Source: Bradyrhizobium sp. 139
GTDB taxonomy: Bacteria > Pseudomonadota > Alphaproteobacteria > Rhizobiales > Xanthobacteraceae
Direction: 5' to 3'
Length of the DNA stretch: 64,000 bases
Assembly: GCF_023074175.1 (NCBI RefSeq)
Contig: NZ_JADPKS010000024.1
Location: 62,001-126,000 of the forward strand
The notes under the pieces were generated by a model that saw only the letters and a program-made list of their open reading frames with translations, did not search any database and had not been told where the DNA came from. The translations under genes and the position numbers were made by a program. Positions 21,845-29,917 of the stretch are shown piece by piece. How positions within the stretch are numbered: position 1 is the first letter of the stretch; each line of letters starts with the position of its first letter.

Positions 21845-24631
21845 ATGCCTCCTGCCATTCCGCTTGCGACCTATCGGCTTCAGCTCACCGCGGATTTCGA
21901 CTTCGACAAGGCCTCAACGATTATTCCCTATCTCAAGGCGCTGGGCATCACGCATCTCTACGCCTCGCCGGTGATGAAGGCGCGCAAGGGCTCGACCCAC
22001 GGTTACGACACCGTCGATCACAGCCAGCTCAGTCCCGAGCTCGGCGGCGAGGCCGGCTTTGCCCGGCTGAGCGACGCCCTCAAGCAGCACGACCTCGGCC
22101 TCATCATCGATTTCGTTCCGAACCATGTCGGCGTGCACTTCGCCGACAATCCCTGGTGGCTGGATGTGCTGGAATGGGGGCAGGCCTCGCCGCATGCGGT
22201 TTCCTTCGACATCGACTGGGATCAACTGGCCTACCGCGCCCGCGGCGGCGTGCTGCTGCCGATCCTCGGCTCGCCCTATGGCGAGGCGCTGGAGCGCGGC
22301 GAGATCGAGCTGCACTACGATCCCGACGAAGGCAGTTTTTCCGCCTGGTATTTCGAGCATCGCCTGCCGATCGCGCCGGAGCGCTATGGCGAAATGCTGC
22401 GCATGATCGTGAAGGAAGCGGACGCCGCCGAGACGGAGGCCGGCAAGCGCCTGCTCGCGCTCGCGGCGCGCTACACCGGATTGCGCCGCCCTAACCGCAA
22501 GCAAGCGCCCGGCTTCAAAGCGGAGCTCAAGGATATCGCAGGCAGCGCCGACATCATCGTACGCGGCCTCGCCGCCTATCGTTCCGCCAAGGATCGTCCG
22601 GCGCAGACGCTGGCGCTGCATCATCTGCTGGAGCGCCAGCACTACAAGCTCGGGCACTGGCGGCTTGCCTCCAGCGACATCAATTATCGCCGCTTCTTCG
22701 ACGTCAATGGGCTTGCGGGGCTGCGCGTCGAGGATCCCGGCACGTTCGCCGCCACGCACCGGCTGGTGAAGCAGCTCATTGCGGACGGCAAGCTGCAAGG
22801 CATCCGCCTCGATCACATCGACGGCCTGCGCGATCCCGCCCAATATTGCCAGCGGCTGCGCCGGCTGGTGCGCGACGCGCAAGGCAACACAAAACCGTTC
22901 TATACCGTGGTCGAAAAAATCCTATGCGAGCACGAGCGCCTGCCGCATCTTGCCGGCGTGCAGGGCACCACGGGCTATGAGTGGATGAACGTCATCACCC
23001 AGGTTCTGGTCGACGCGAAAGGGCTGGAGGCGCTGAACGAGATCTGGCGGCAGATCAGCAACCGGCCGCCGCAGCTAGCACCTTACGTCAAGGACGCCAG
23101 GCGGCGCGTGCTCGAGACCCTGCTGACCAGCGAATTCATCGTGCTGAGCCGTCTGCTCGCGCGCATTGCCAACGGCCACTACTCGACCCGCGACTTTTCC
23201 GCCGACAGCCTGCGGCAGGCGCTCGAACTCTATGTGCTGCACTTCCCGGTCTATCGCACCTACCTGACGCATAGTGGCCCGACTGCCCTCGACCGCAAGC
23301 TGATCGACGGCACCATCGAACGCGCCCGCTCGGACTGGTTCGCCGCGGACGAAGGCATTTTCGCCTTCCTGCGCGACGCGCTGACCATGGACCTGCTCAA
23401 GCCCGGTCGTCCCCCGCACAGTGCGCCGCGGGTGCGCCGCTTCGCGTTGAAGGTGCAGCAGTTCACGGGACCGATGACGGCGAAGTCGCTGGAGGACACC
23501 GCGTTCTATCAATTCCACCGGCTGCTCGCCCTGAACGAGGTCGGCGGCGATCCCGCGAGCACCGGCCTCACGATACCTGCCTTCCACGAGGCCATGCGCG
23601 CGCGCGCCAAAGAATGGCCGCAAGGGATGACGGCAACCGCGACCCACGACACCAAGCGCGGCGAGGATGCCCGTGCGCGGATCGCGTCACTCAGCCAGAT
23701 TCCCGGCGAGTGGACCAGCGCGGTTTCGCGCTGGAAGGTGCTGAATGCGCCCCACCTCGCGCTCCAGGCCGATCTGCGCGCGCCGTCCGCAACGGTCGAA
23801 TACATGCTCTACCAGACCCTGCTCGGCGCCTGGCCGCTCCAGGGGCCGGCGGATGCCGACTTCGTCGAGCGCATCCAGGCCTATGCGCTGAAGGCTGCGC
23901 GCGAGGGCAAGGAGGAGACCAGCTGGCTCAATCCGCACGAGGCGTACGAGAACGGCATCAACAGTTTCATCGAGAAAATCCTCGACCCCGCGCAATCCGG
24001 CGAGTTCCTGGAGGCGCTGCAAACCCTGGCGCGCCGCGTCGCGCTGCTCGGCGCCTTGAATTCGCTGAGCCAGCTCACGCTCAAGGCGACACTGCCTGGC
24101 GTGCCTGATTTCTACCAAGGCACTGAATTCTGGGACATGTCGCTGGTCGATCCCGACAACCGCCGCTCCGTGGATTTTGCCGCGCGGCAGGCGGCGCTCG
24201 CCTTGCTGGAAACTCCGGACTGGCGCGGTCTGATCAAGACCTGGCCGGACGGCCAGCTCAAGCTGGCCTGGACGCGGCACCTCCTCAAGCTTCGCAACGA
24301 ACTCGCAGACGTCTTCATGCAGGGCGATTACCAGCCGCTGGAGGTGCGCGGCGCCCACGCCGACCATGTCATCGCCTTCGCCCGCCGCCGTGGCCGCAGC
24401 GCGGCAATCGTCGTGGTCGGGCGCCTGTTCGCGCCATTCACGCAAGCGGGGCGGGAATGGCCGGTGCTTGAAGAATTCGACGCGACTGTCGATATCACAG
24501 GCTATGCGGCGCCGGGACTTTCGGCCAATGAACTGCCGCTCGCGCAGGCCTTCCGCGATTTTCCCGCTGCCGTCATTGAGGCGCGCGCCGAAAGCACTGT
24601 GAAGTCCGCACGGCCACGTGTGCGCGCCTGA
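21845..24631 (+). CDS. treY: Maltooligosyl trehalose synthase
   Basis: A 928-residue GH13_26 protein that converts the reducing end of maltodextrin to a trehalose unit by intramolecular transglycosylation. Characteristic motifs: TYRLQLTADFDFDKA at the N-terminus, SPVMKARKGSTHGYD, IDFVPNHVGVH, GIRLDHIDGLRDP with the nucleophile, VVEKILCEHERLP with the acid/base Glu, and ATHDTKRGEDARARI near residues 600-615. It is the last gene of the + strand glucan operon and ends 3 bp from the convergent PHA-type gene. Confidence 0.95.
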   Translation: MPPAIPLATYRLQLTADFDFDKASTIIPYLKALGITHLYASPVMKARKGSTHGYDTVDHSQLSPELGGEAGFARLSDALKQHDLGLIIDFVPNHVGVHFADNPWWLDVLEWGQASPHAVSFDIDWDQLAYRARGGVLLPILGSPYGEALERGEIELHYDPDEGSFSAWYFEHRLPIAPERYGEMLRMIVKEADAAETEAGKRLLALAARYTGLRRPNRKQAPGFKAELKDIAGSADIIVRGLAAYRSAKDRPAQTLALHHLLERQHYKLGHWRLASSDINYRRFFDVNGLAGLRVEDPGTFAATHRLVKQLIADGKLQGIRLDHIDGLRDPAQYCQRLRRLVRDAQGNTKPFYTVVEKILCEHERLPHLAGVQGTTGYEWMNVITQVLVDAKGLEALNEIWRQISNRPPQLAPYVKDARRRVLETLLTSEFIVLSRLLARIANGHYSTRDFSADSLRQALELYVLHFPVYRTYLTHSGPTALDRKLIDGTIERARSDWFAADEGIFAFLRDALTMDLLKPGRPPHSAPRVRRFALKVQQFTGPMTAKSLEDTAFYQFHRLLALNEVGGDPASTGLTIPAFHEAMRARAKEWPQGMTATATHDTKRGEDARARIASLSQIPGEWTSAVSRWKVLNAPHLALQADLRAPSATVEYMLYQTLLGAWPLQGPADADFVERIQAYALKAAREGKEETSWLNPHEAYENGINSFIEKILDPAQSGEFLEALQTLARRVALLGALNSLSQLTLKATLPGVPDFYQGTEFWDMSLVDPDNRRSVDFAARQAALALLETPDWRGLIKTWPDGQLKLAWTRHLLKLRNELADVFMQGDYQPLEVRGAHADHVIAFARRRGRSAAIVVVGRLFAPFTQAGREWPVLEEFDATVDITGYAAPGLSANELPLAQAFRDFPAAVIEARAESTVKSARPRVRA

Positions 24632-24634
24632 CGC

Positions 24635-24952
24635 CTATTTTCCCTCGTCCTTGGTGAGCAGAACCTGCCCGCGCTTGCGGATGGTCGCCTGCGCCATCTC
24701 GGCAAAACGCTGCAACAGCCACGGCAGCACCACCTCGACCCGGACGTGGTCGTCGGCGACCTCGATCTGGCCGCTAGCGATCTGCCCAAGCGCGCGGATG
24801 CGGAAATTCATGCTGTCGCCGGTCCAGTGCGCCTCCTCGACCTGCAGCACAGGAATGCTGGTTGCGGCGCGGCCGAGCCCGGTCTTGAGCCGGCGCACCG
24901 CCTCCTCGCGGCCGAGACGATGCGGAATGGAAACGACAAGCGGTGCCGACAT
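24635..24952 (-). CDS. Polyhydroxyalkanoic acid system family protein (PHA granule-type small protein)
   Basis: A 105-residue protein resembling the PHA_gran_rgn family: SIPHRLGREEAVRRLKTGL near the N-terminus, a central NFRIRALGQIASGQIEV stretch and the VEVVLPWLLQRFAE motif. Family members are found with polyhydroxyalkanoate granules; the exact role is not settled. It converges on treY with only 3 bp between stops. Upstream lies a ~180 bp gap leading to a small DUF3309 gene on the other strand. Confidence 0.8.
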   Translation of the reverse strand: MSAPLVVSIPHRLGREEAVRRLKTGLGRAATSIPVLQVEEAHWTGDSMNFRIRALGQIASGQIEVADDHVRVEVVLPWLLQRFAEMAQATIRKRGQVLLTKDEGK

Positions 24953-25130
24953 GGCCCTGCCCCGTGATGATTGATGCTCACATAGTCATGCCGGCCGGAC
25001 AGGCAAAGGTTCCATGCAACCCGGCCTGTTCGCCGTGTTTCCGCGGGGGAACTTTAAAATCTGCGGCAAGTTGCCTTCCACATCGGGGAGGATGCAACAA
25101 CCCTTCCAACAGAGGGCGGAGGAGATTCGC

Positions 25131-25295
25131 ATGTCTATCGGTACGATCATTTTGATCATTCTGGTCATTGCCCTGCTCGGTGGCTTCAGCGGCATCGGCG
25201 GCGGTCCGTTCTACGGCACCGGCTATTACGGCGGCGGCGGCCTCGGCCTCGTCATCGTCATCCTGCTGATCCTGCTATTGCTGGGACGGATCTAG
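25131..25295 (+). CDS. DUF3309 family small membrane peptide
   Basis: A 54-residue peptide: a hydrophobic N-terminal helix (IGTIILIILVIALL), a Gly/Tyr-rich middle (GTGYYGGGGLG), and a second Leu/Ile-rich hydrophobic helix ending in LLLLGRI. This arrangement is the DUF3309 pattern, widespread in rhizobia and of unknown function. ATG 25131 is preceded by GGCGGAGGAG at about 25116-25125, a strong ribosome-binding site. The ~135 bp upstream of that site contain no other gene. Confidence 0.85.
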   Translation: MSIGTIILIILVIALLGGFSGIGGGPFYGTGYYGGGGLGLVIVILLILLLLGRI

Positions 25296-25310
25296 CCGAG
25301 GCACGAACGT

Positions 25311-25421
25311 AGGTGGGTTAGCGGTTGCGGCGGCGCCAAGCGCAGTCCGCTCGGCGTAACCCACCTCTTTCGTTCCGCAGAAACGGAACTGGTGGGTTGC
25401 GCCTTCGACTAAGAACCCACC
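25311..25421. repeat. Two GGTGGGTT-type inverted repeats between DUF3309 and ligD
   Basis: First repeat: AGGTGGGTTA (25311-25320) pairs with TAACCCACCT (25357-25366). Second: GGTGGGTT (25391-25398) pairs with AACCCACC (25414-25421), ending directly at the ligD stop. These resemble dispersed palindromic repeats of Bradyrhizobium intergenic regions and may also terminate transcription of both convergent genes. Confidence 0.7.
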
Positions 25422-28106
25422 CTATTTCATTTTCCCCGCCAGCTTTTTGATCGCCGCCTTGATTGACACGGCGGCATCGTCATAACCCTCCCACGCCTTC
25501 GATCGCGTCAGCAGGCCGGGCACAGTCCGCATCGTGTACCGCTTCGGATCGAGATCACCCTTCACCTGCGCCCAGGTCAGGGGCATCGACACGGTCGCGC
25601 CATCGCGCGCGCGAGGCGACAGCGGGGCTACCGCCGTCGACATGCGGTCGTTGCGCAGATAATCCAGGAAGATCTTTCCGTTGCGCAGCTTCTTCGACAT
25701 GTTGAGCAGATAGCGCTCGGGATCGTCGTCGGCCATCCACTGGCAAACGCCTTGCGCGAACGCCTTGGCTTCCTTCCAGCTCACCCTGTCGCGCGCGCCG
25801 TGGAGCAGCGGCACCACCACGTGCAGGCCCTTGCCGCCGGTGGTCTTGCAAAAGCTCTCCATGCCGACGCCGGTGAGGCGCTGCCGCATCTCCTTGGCTG
25901 CTTCCACGACATCGGCGAACTCAACATCCGGCGCGGGATCGAGATCGAACACCAGCCGGCCCGGCGTGTCATACGCGTCGGGCGCGCAATTCCAGGGATG
26001 CAGCTCGACGCCGCCGATTTGCGCGACCGCGGCAAGCCCCTCGATTCGATCGATCTGCAGGTAGGGCTTGCGGTCGCCTGAGACCCGCGCGAGTTCCAGA
26101 AGGTTCGACGTGCCCTGCATGGCGTGGCGCTGGAAGAAGCATTCACCCTTGATGCCGTCAGGGGCGCGGATCAGCGAGCACGGCCGGCCCTTGAGGTGCA
26201 CGATCATCCATTCGCCGACGGCTTCGAGATAGCGCGCGAGATCCAGCTTGGTAACGGGATCGCCATTGCCGTCGTCCGGCCAGAGCTCCTTGTCCGGCTT
26301 GGAGATGACGACACCCATCACTTCGGCACCGCCGCCGGCCTGGGCCGTTCGTGCGCCGGTCGTTGCTTTCGAGCGCGGCTTGGCCTGCCGCCCGGTCGAG
26401 GGCTCAGCGAGCTCGGTGTCGGCAGGTGTTTCCGCCTCGACCTCCTCGGCCGGCTTGTCCTGCCGCAGCCCTTTGAAGGCGGCCTGGCGGATATTGCCGT
26501 CGGCGGTGAAGCCGGCGAACTCGATTTCGGCGACGAGATCCGGCCTGAGCCAGTGCATGTCACGCGTCTTCTTCGGTGCATTCTTGCCGCCGAAGGGATT
26601 GTCCTTGGCCTCCCTGGCTTTCAGGGACGGCATGATGCGCTTGACCTTGTCCGCGCCGAAGCCGGTGCCGACCATGCCGACGAAGGCGAGATGATCGCCG
26701 CGGTGCACGCCGGCCATCAGCGAACGGAATTTGCCGTTGGTGGTCTTGTAGCCGCCGATCACGACCTCATGGCCGGCACGGCATTTTGCCTTGGTCCAGC
26801 TCTCGGTGCGGCCGGAGCGATAGGGCGCATCCAGCTTCTTCGACACCACGCCTTCGAGCTCGAGCTTGCAGGCCGATCGCAGCACGGCATCGCCGCCGCT
26901 CTCGAAATGCTCGACATAGCGGATCTGGCCCGATTTCTTCTTGCGTGCTTCCAGGAGTTCCTTGAGCCGTTCCTTGCGCTCGCCGAGCGACAGGCGCCGG
27001 CAATCGAGGCCCTCGGCGAACAGGAGGTCGAAGGCAAAGAAGATCAGGTCCTCGGTCCTGCCGTCCGACAGCGCGGCCTGGAGCGAGGAGAAATTCGGCG
27101 CTCCGTTGTGATCGAGCGCAACGATCTCGCCGTCAACCATGACGTCGGCAAGCTCGCGCGCCTCCTTCACGATCGCCGCGAACTTGTCGGTCCAGTCGAG
27201 GCCCTTGCGCGTCTTCAGCGTCGCCTCGCCGTCCTCGACGCGGAGCTGGACGCGATAGCCGTCAAACTTGATCTCGTGACACCAGCCATTGGCCGCCGGC
27301 GGCCGCTCGACCGAGGTGCAGAGCTGCGGCGCGACGAAGTCCGGCATCTCCGAGACTTTTTTCGCGTCTGTCGCGGTCGCTGCCTTCTTTTTTGTCCCCT
27401 TCCCCCGCTTCAACGCCGCGCCGGGCGCCGGCCTGACCGTGCGCCCTTTTGGCTCCTCGACACGATTGGACTGCCACACCGCGTCGGCCTTGGCTCCCTT
27501 CCCCAGCATGAACGGTTTTGGTGCGCGCCCCTTGCCTTCGGCGATCTGATCCATCGCGCGGCCGGAGGCCACCGACTTGTCCTCGTCGAGAATGTCGTTG
27601 TCCGCACCCTCGCGGACATATTCGTCGCGATGCTTGATCAAGAGCCAGTTGGTGCGCTTGCCGCCGGCGCGGTCGTTGCGCATGCGCACGAGCACCCAGC
27701 TTCCATTCAGCTTGTCGCCGTGCAGCGTGAACTTCAGATCGCCTTTCTTGAAGCCGCGCTCGGGATCGTCGGACTCCCAGGTGCCGCGGTCCCAGAGCAT
27801 GACCGTGCCGCCGCCATACTGCCCTTCCGGAATCGTGCCTTCGAAATCGCCATAGTCGAGCGGATGGTCCTCGACCTCGACCGCCAGCCGCTTGTCATGC
27901 GGATCGAGCGAGGGTCCCTTGGTCACCGCCCACGACTTGAACACTCCATCGAACTCGAGCCGAAGATCATAGTGCAGCCGCGTCGCATCGTGCTTCTGGA
28001 TCACGAAGCGCCGCTGCTTCGTGGGCGCCACTGCCGTCTTGCCCGACGGCTCCGGTGTCTTCTCGAAATCACGCTTCTGGCGATAGGTGGAGAGTTTTCG
28101 CAGCAC
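25422..28106 (-). CDS. ligD: Multifunctional DNA ligase D (phosphoesterase-ligase-polymerase)
   Basis: An 894-residue NHEJ enzyme. Domain order reads 3'-phosphoesterase (~1-190: [31 protein letters not shown]), a Lys-rich linker (~225-255), ATP-dependent ligase (~260-560; motif I EIKFDGYR with adenylated Lys near 280), then the primase-polymerase (~600-894: [22 protein letters not shown] metal-binding acids, [13 protein letters not shown]). This PE-Lig-Pol order is the Pseudomonas/rhizobial type, not the mycobacterial Pol-PE-Lig order. It joins double-strand breaks held by Ku, encoded divergently 117 bp away. Confidence 0.95.
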   Translation of the reverse strand: MLRKLSTYRQKRDFEKTPEPSGKTAVAPTKQRRFVIQKHDATRLHYDLRLEFDGVFKSWAVTKGPSLDPHDKRLAVEVEDHPLDYGDFEGTIPEGQYGGGTVMLWDRGTWESDDPERGFKKGDLKFTLHGDKLNGSWVLVRMRNDRAGGKRTNWLLIKHRDEYVREGADNDILDEDKSVASGRAMDQIAEGKGRAPKPFMLGKGAKADAVWQSNRVEEPKGRTVRPAPGAALKRGKGTKKKAATATDAKKVSEMPDFVAPQLCTSVERPPAANGWCHEIKFDGYRVQLRVEDGEATLKTRKGLDWTDKFAAIVKEARELADVMVDGEIVALDHNGAPNFSSLQAALSDGRTEDLIFFAFDLLFAEGLDCRRLSLGERKERLKELLEARKKKSGQIRYVEHFESGGDAVLRSACKLELEGVVSKKLDAPYRSGRTESWTKAKCRAGHEVVIGGYKTTNGKFRSLMAGVHRGDHLAFVGMVGTGFGADKVKRIMPSLKAREAKDNPFGGKNAPKKTRDMHWLRPDLVAEIEFAGFTADGNIRQAAFKGLRQDKPAEEVEAETPADTELAEPSTGRQAKPRSKATTGARTAQAGGGAEVMGVVISKPDKELWPDDGNGDPVTKLDLARYLEAVGEWMIVHLKGRPCSLIRAPDGIKGECFFQRHAMQGTSNLLELARVSGDRKPYLQIDRIEGLAAVAQIGGVELHPWNCAPDAYDTPGRLVFDLDPAPDVEFADVVEAAKEMRQRLTGVGMESFCKTTGGKGLHVVVPLLHGARDRVSWKEAKAFAQGVCQWMADDDPERYLLNMSKKLRNGKIFLDYLRNDRMSTAVAPLSPRARDGATVSMPLTWAQVKGDLDPKRYTMRTVPGLLTRSKAWEGYDDAAVSIKAAIKKLAGKMK

Positions 28107-28223
28107 GACCGGTCCCGCATTTCTCTTCGGCGTTGAAGCCTATCACGGCAAACGTCCCACCCGGAACCAAAACCCGATAGGGCGGTTGGGTTCCAAAATG
28201 CCTTGAAACCGCTGGAGAACGGA

Positions 28224-29105
28224 ATGGCCCCGCGCGCCTATTGGAAGGGAACGTTAAGGCTCTCGCTGGTCAGTTGTCCGGTCGTGCTTTATCCGGCGAC
28301 CACCGCGGCCGAGAAGACGCGGTTTCACATGATCAATCGCGAGACCGGCAACCGGCTCAAGCAGCAGATGGTGGACTCCGAGACCGGTGACGTGGTCGAG
28401 AGCGACCAGAAGGGACGCGGCTACGAACTGCGCAAGGGCAAATATGTCGAGATCGAGCCGGAGGAGCTCGAGGCAGTCCAGATCGAGAGCAACCACACCA
28501 TCGACATCGAGAGCTTCGTGCCGAGCGACGAGATCGACCAACGCTACCTCAACCACCCCTATTACATGGCGCCCGAAGGAAAGGCCGCGATCGACGCCTT
28601 TGCCGTGATCCGCGACGCCATGAAGGATGAGGATCGCGTCGCGCTCGCCAAGATCGTGCTCACCAATCGCGAGCACATCATCGCGATCGAGCCCCTTGGC
28701 AAGGGTCTGCTCGGCACTACGCTGCGCTATCCCTACGAGCTGCGCGACGAGGACCAGTTCTTCGACGATATCAAGAGCCCGAAGATCACCAAGGACATGG
28801 TCGAGCTCGCTGGGCACATCCTGCACGCCAAGGCCGCGCATTTCGATCCGAGCAAGTTCAAGGATGAGTACGAGGACGCGCTGAAGTCGCTGGTGAAGCG
28901 GAAAGCGAGTGGCAAGAAGATCGAACTTCCCGAGCGCGAGGAGCAGCCGAGCAACGTCGTCAACCTGATGGATGCGCTGAAGCAGAGCCTGAAGGGACGC
29001 GGTGGGAAGACGTCGGCGAAGTCTCATCCGCGCCGCGCGACCGGGCGGCAGCGAGCCGCGAAGAAGGCTCATCGCTCGACGGCGGCGCGTCGCAAGGCGG
29101 GCTAG
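28224..29105 (+). CDS. ku: Ku-type DNA end-binding protein
   Basis: A 293-residue bacterial Ku homologue. It begins with APRAYWKGTLRLSLVSCPV, contains RYLNHPYYMAPEGKAAIDAF and ITKDMVELAGHIL, and ends in a basic Lys/Arg-rich tail (~255-293) usual for bacterial Ku. It threads on DNA ends and recruits LigD. ATG 28224 is preceded by GGAGAAC; a TTG at 28203 in frame is less likely. Divergent arrangement with ligD suggests shared control. Confidence 0.94.
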   Translation: MAPRAYWKGTLRLSLVSCPVVLYPATTAAEKTRFHMINRETGNRLKQQMVDSETGDVVESDQKGRGYELRKGKYVEIEPEELEAVQIESNHTIDIESFVPSDEIDQRYLNHPYYMAPEGKAAIDAFAVIRDAMKDEDRVALAKIVLTNREHIIAIEPLGKGLLGTTLRYPYELRDEDQFFDDIKSPKITKDMVELAGHILHAKAAHFDPSKFKDEYEDALKSLVKRKASGKKIELPEREEQPSNVVNLMDALKQSLKGRGGKTSAKSHPRRATGRQRAAKKAHRSTAARRKAG

Positions 29106-29113
29106 TTGGCCTT

Positions 29114-29219
29114 GTCATTCCGGGGCGATGCGAAGCATCGAACCCGGAATCTATCGCGGCAAGCGTGATGTGTGGAGAAATGGATTCCGGGCTCGCGCTG
29201 ACGCGCGCCCCGGAATGAC
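29114..29219. repeat. GTCATTCCGGGG palindromic intergenic repeat
   Basis: Twelve-base arms GTCATTCCGGGG (29114-29125) and CCCCGGAATGAC (29208-29219) enclose ~80 bp with secondary symmetric segments (ACCCGGAATC / GGATTCCGGG). The pattern is that of a REP-like element known in Bradyrhizobium and Rhodopseudomonas. It separates the convergent ku and kdpE genes. Confidence 0.75.
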
Positions 29220-29227
29220 GGCGCGGC

Positions 29228-29917
29228 TCAATCCCCCGCCTTCAACCGGTACCCGACCCCCGTCTCGGTCAGCACATATTGCGGCCGTTCCGGATCGGCT
29301 TCGATCTTCTGGCGGAGCTGGCGGACATAGACGCGCAGATATTGTGCGTCGGTCAGCTCGTCCCAGAGCTCCTTGAGCAGGAACCGGTGCGTCAGCACCT
29401 TGCCGGCGTGCTGCACCAGCACGCGCAAAAGATCGTACTCTTTCGGTGACAGTTTTATCTCACGCTCGCCGACCTTGACGATGCGGCGCACGAGATCAAC
29501 GGAGAGATCGCCGGTGCGGAACACCGGACGCTCGCCCTGAACCTGGAGCTGGTGGCGCAGCGCGGCGCGCAGGCGCGCCAAGAGCTCGTCCATGCCGAAC
29601 GGCTTTGTCAGATAATCGTCGGCGCCAAGATCGAGCGCTTGCACTTTGCCGGCCTCGTCGCCGCGGCTCGACAGCACCACGAGCGGCACCCCCTCGTTGC
29701 GGCCACGGATGGTGCGCAGCAACTCGTGGCCCTGGATGTCTGGCAGGCCGAGATCGAGAATGATCAGCGCGGGTTCTTCGGCGAGCTTCTCGAGCGCGGT
29801 CTTTCCGTTCGACGCCTCCAGGATCTCATATCCTTGTGTCGAGAGTCCCATTCTCAGCAATTTTCGGATCGGCGGCTCGTCGTCGATGACCAGAACCTTG
29901 ATCGGGGCAGCGCTCAT
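29228..29917 (-). CDS. kdpE: KDP operon response regulator
   Basis: A 229-residue OmpR-family regulator. The receiver domain (~1-120) has the acidic pair in VIDDEPPIRK, the phospho-acceptor Asp in LIILDLGLPD (~52-56) and the conserved Lys in LTKPFGMDEL. The C-terminal winged helix (~130-229) contains LSPKEYDLLRVLVQHAGKVLTH and YLRVYVRQLRQKIE. It activates kdpFABC when phosphorylated by KdpD. Its start overlaps the kdpD stop by 4 bp. Confidence 0.94.
   Translation of the reverse strand: MSAAPIKVLVIDDEPPIRKLLRMGLSTQGYEILEASNGKTALEKLAEEPALIILDLGLPDIQGHELLRTIRGRNEGVPLVVLSSRGDEAGKVQALDLGADDYLTKPFGMDELLARLRAALRHQLQVQGERPVFRTGDLSVDLVRRIVKVGEREIKLSPKEYDLLRVLVQHAGKVLTHRFLLKELWDELTDAQYLRVYVRQLRQKIEADPERPQYVLTETGVGYRLKAGD

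Noticed and set aside
26124-28136. 670-codon + strand open frame across ligD
   Set aside because: Antisense to a well-supported LigD; product has no recognisable domain.
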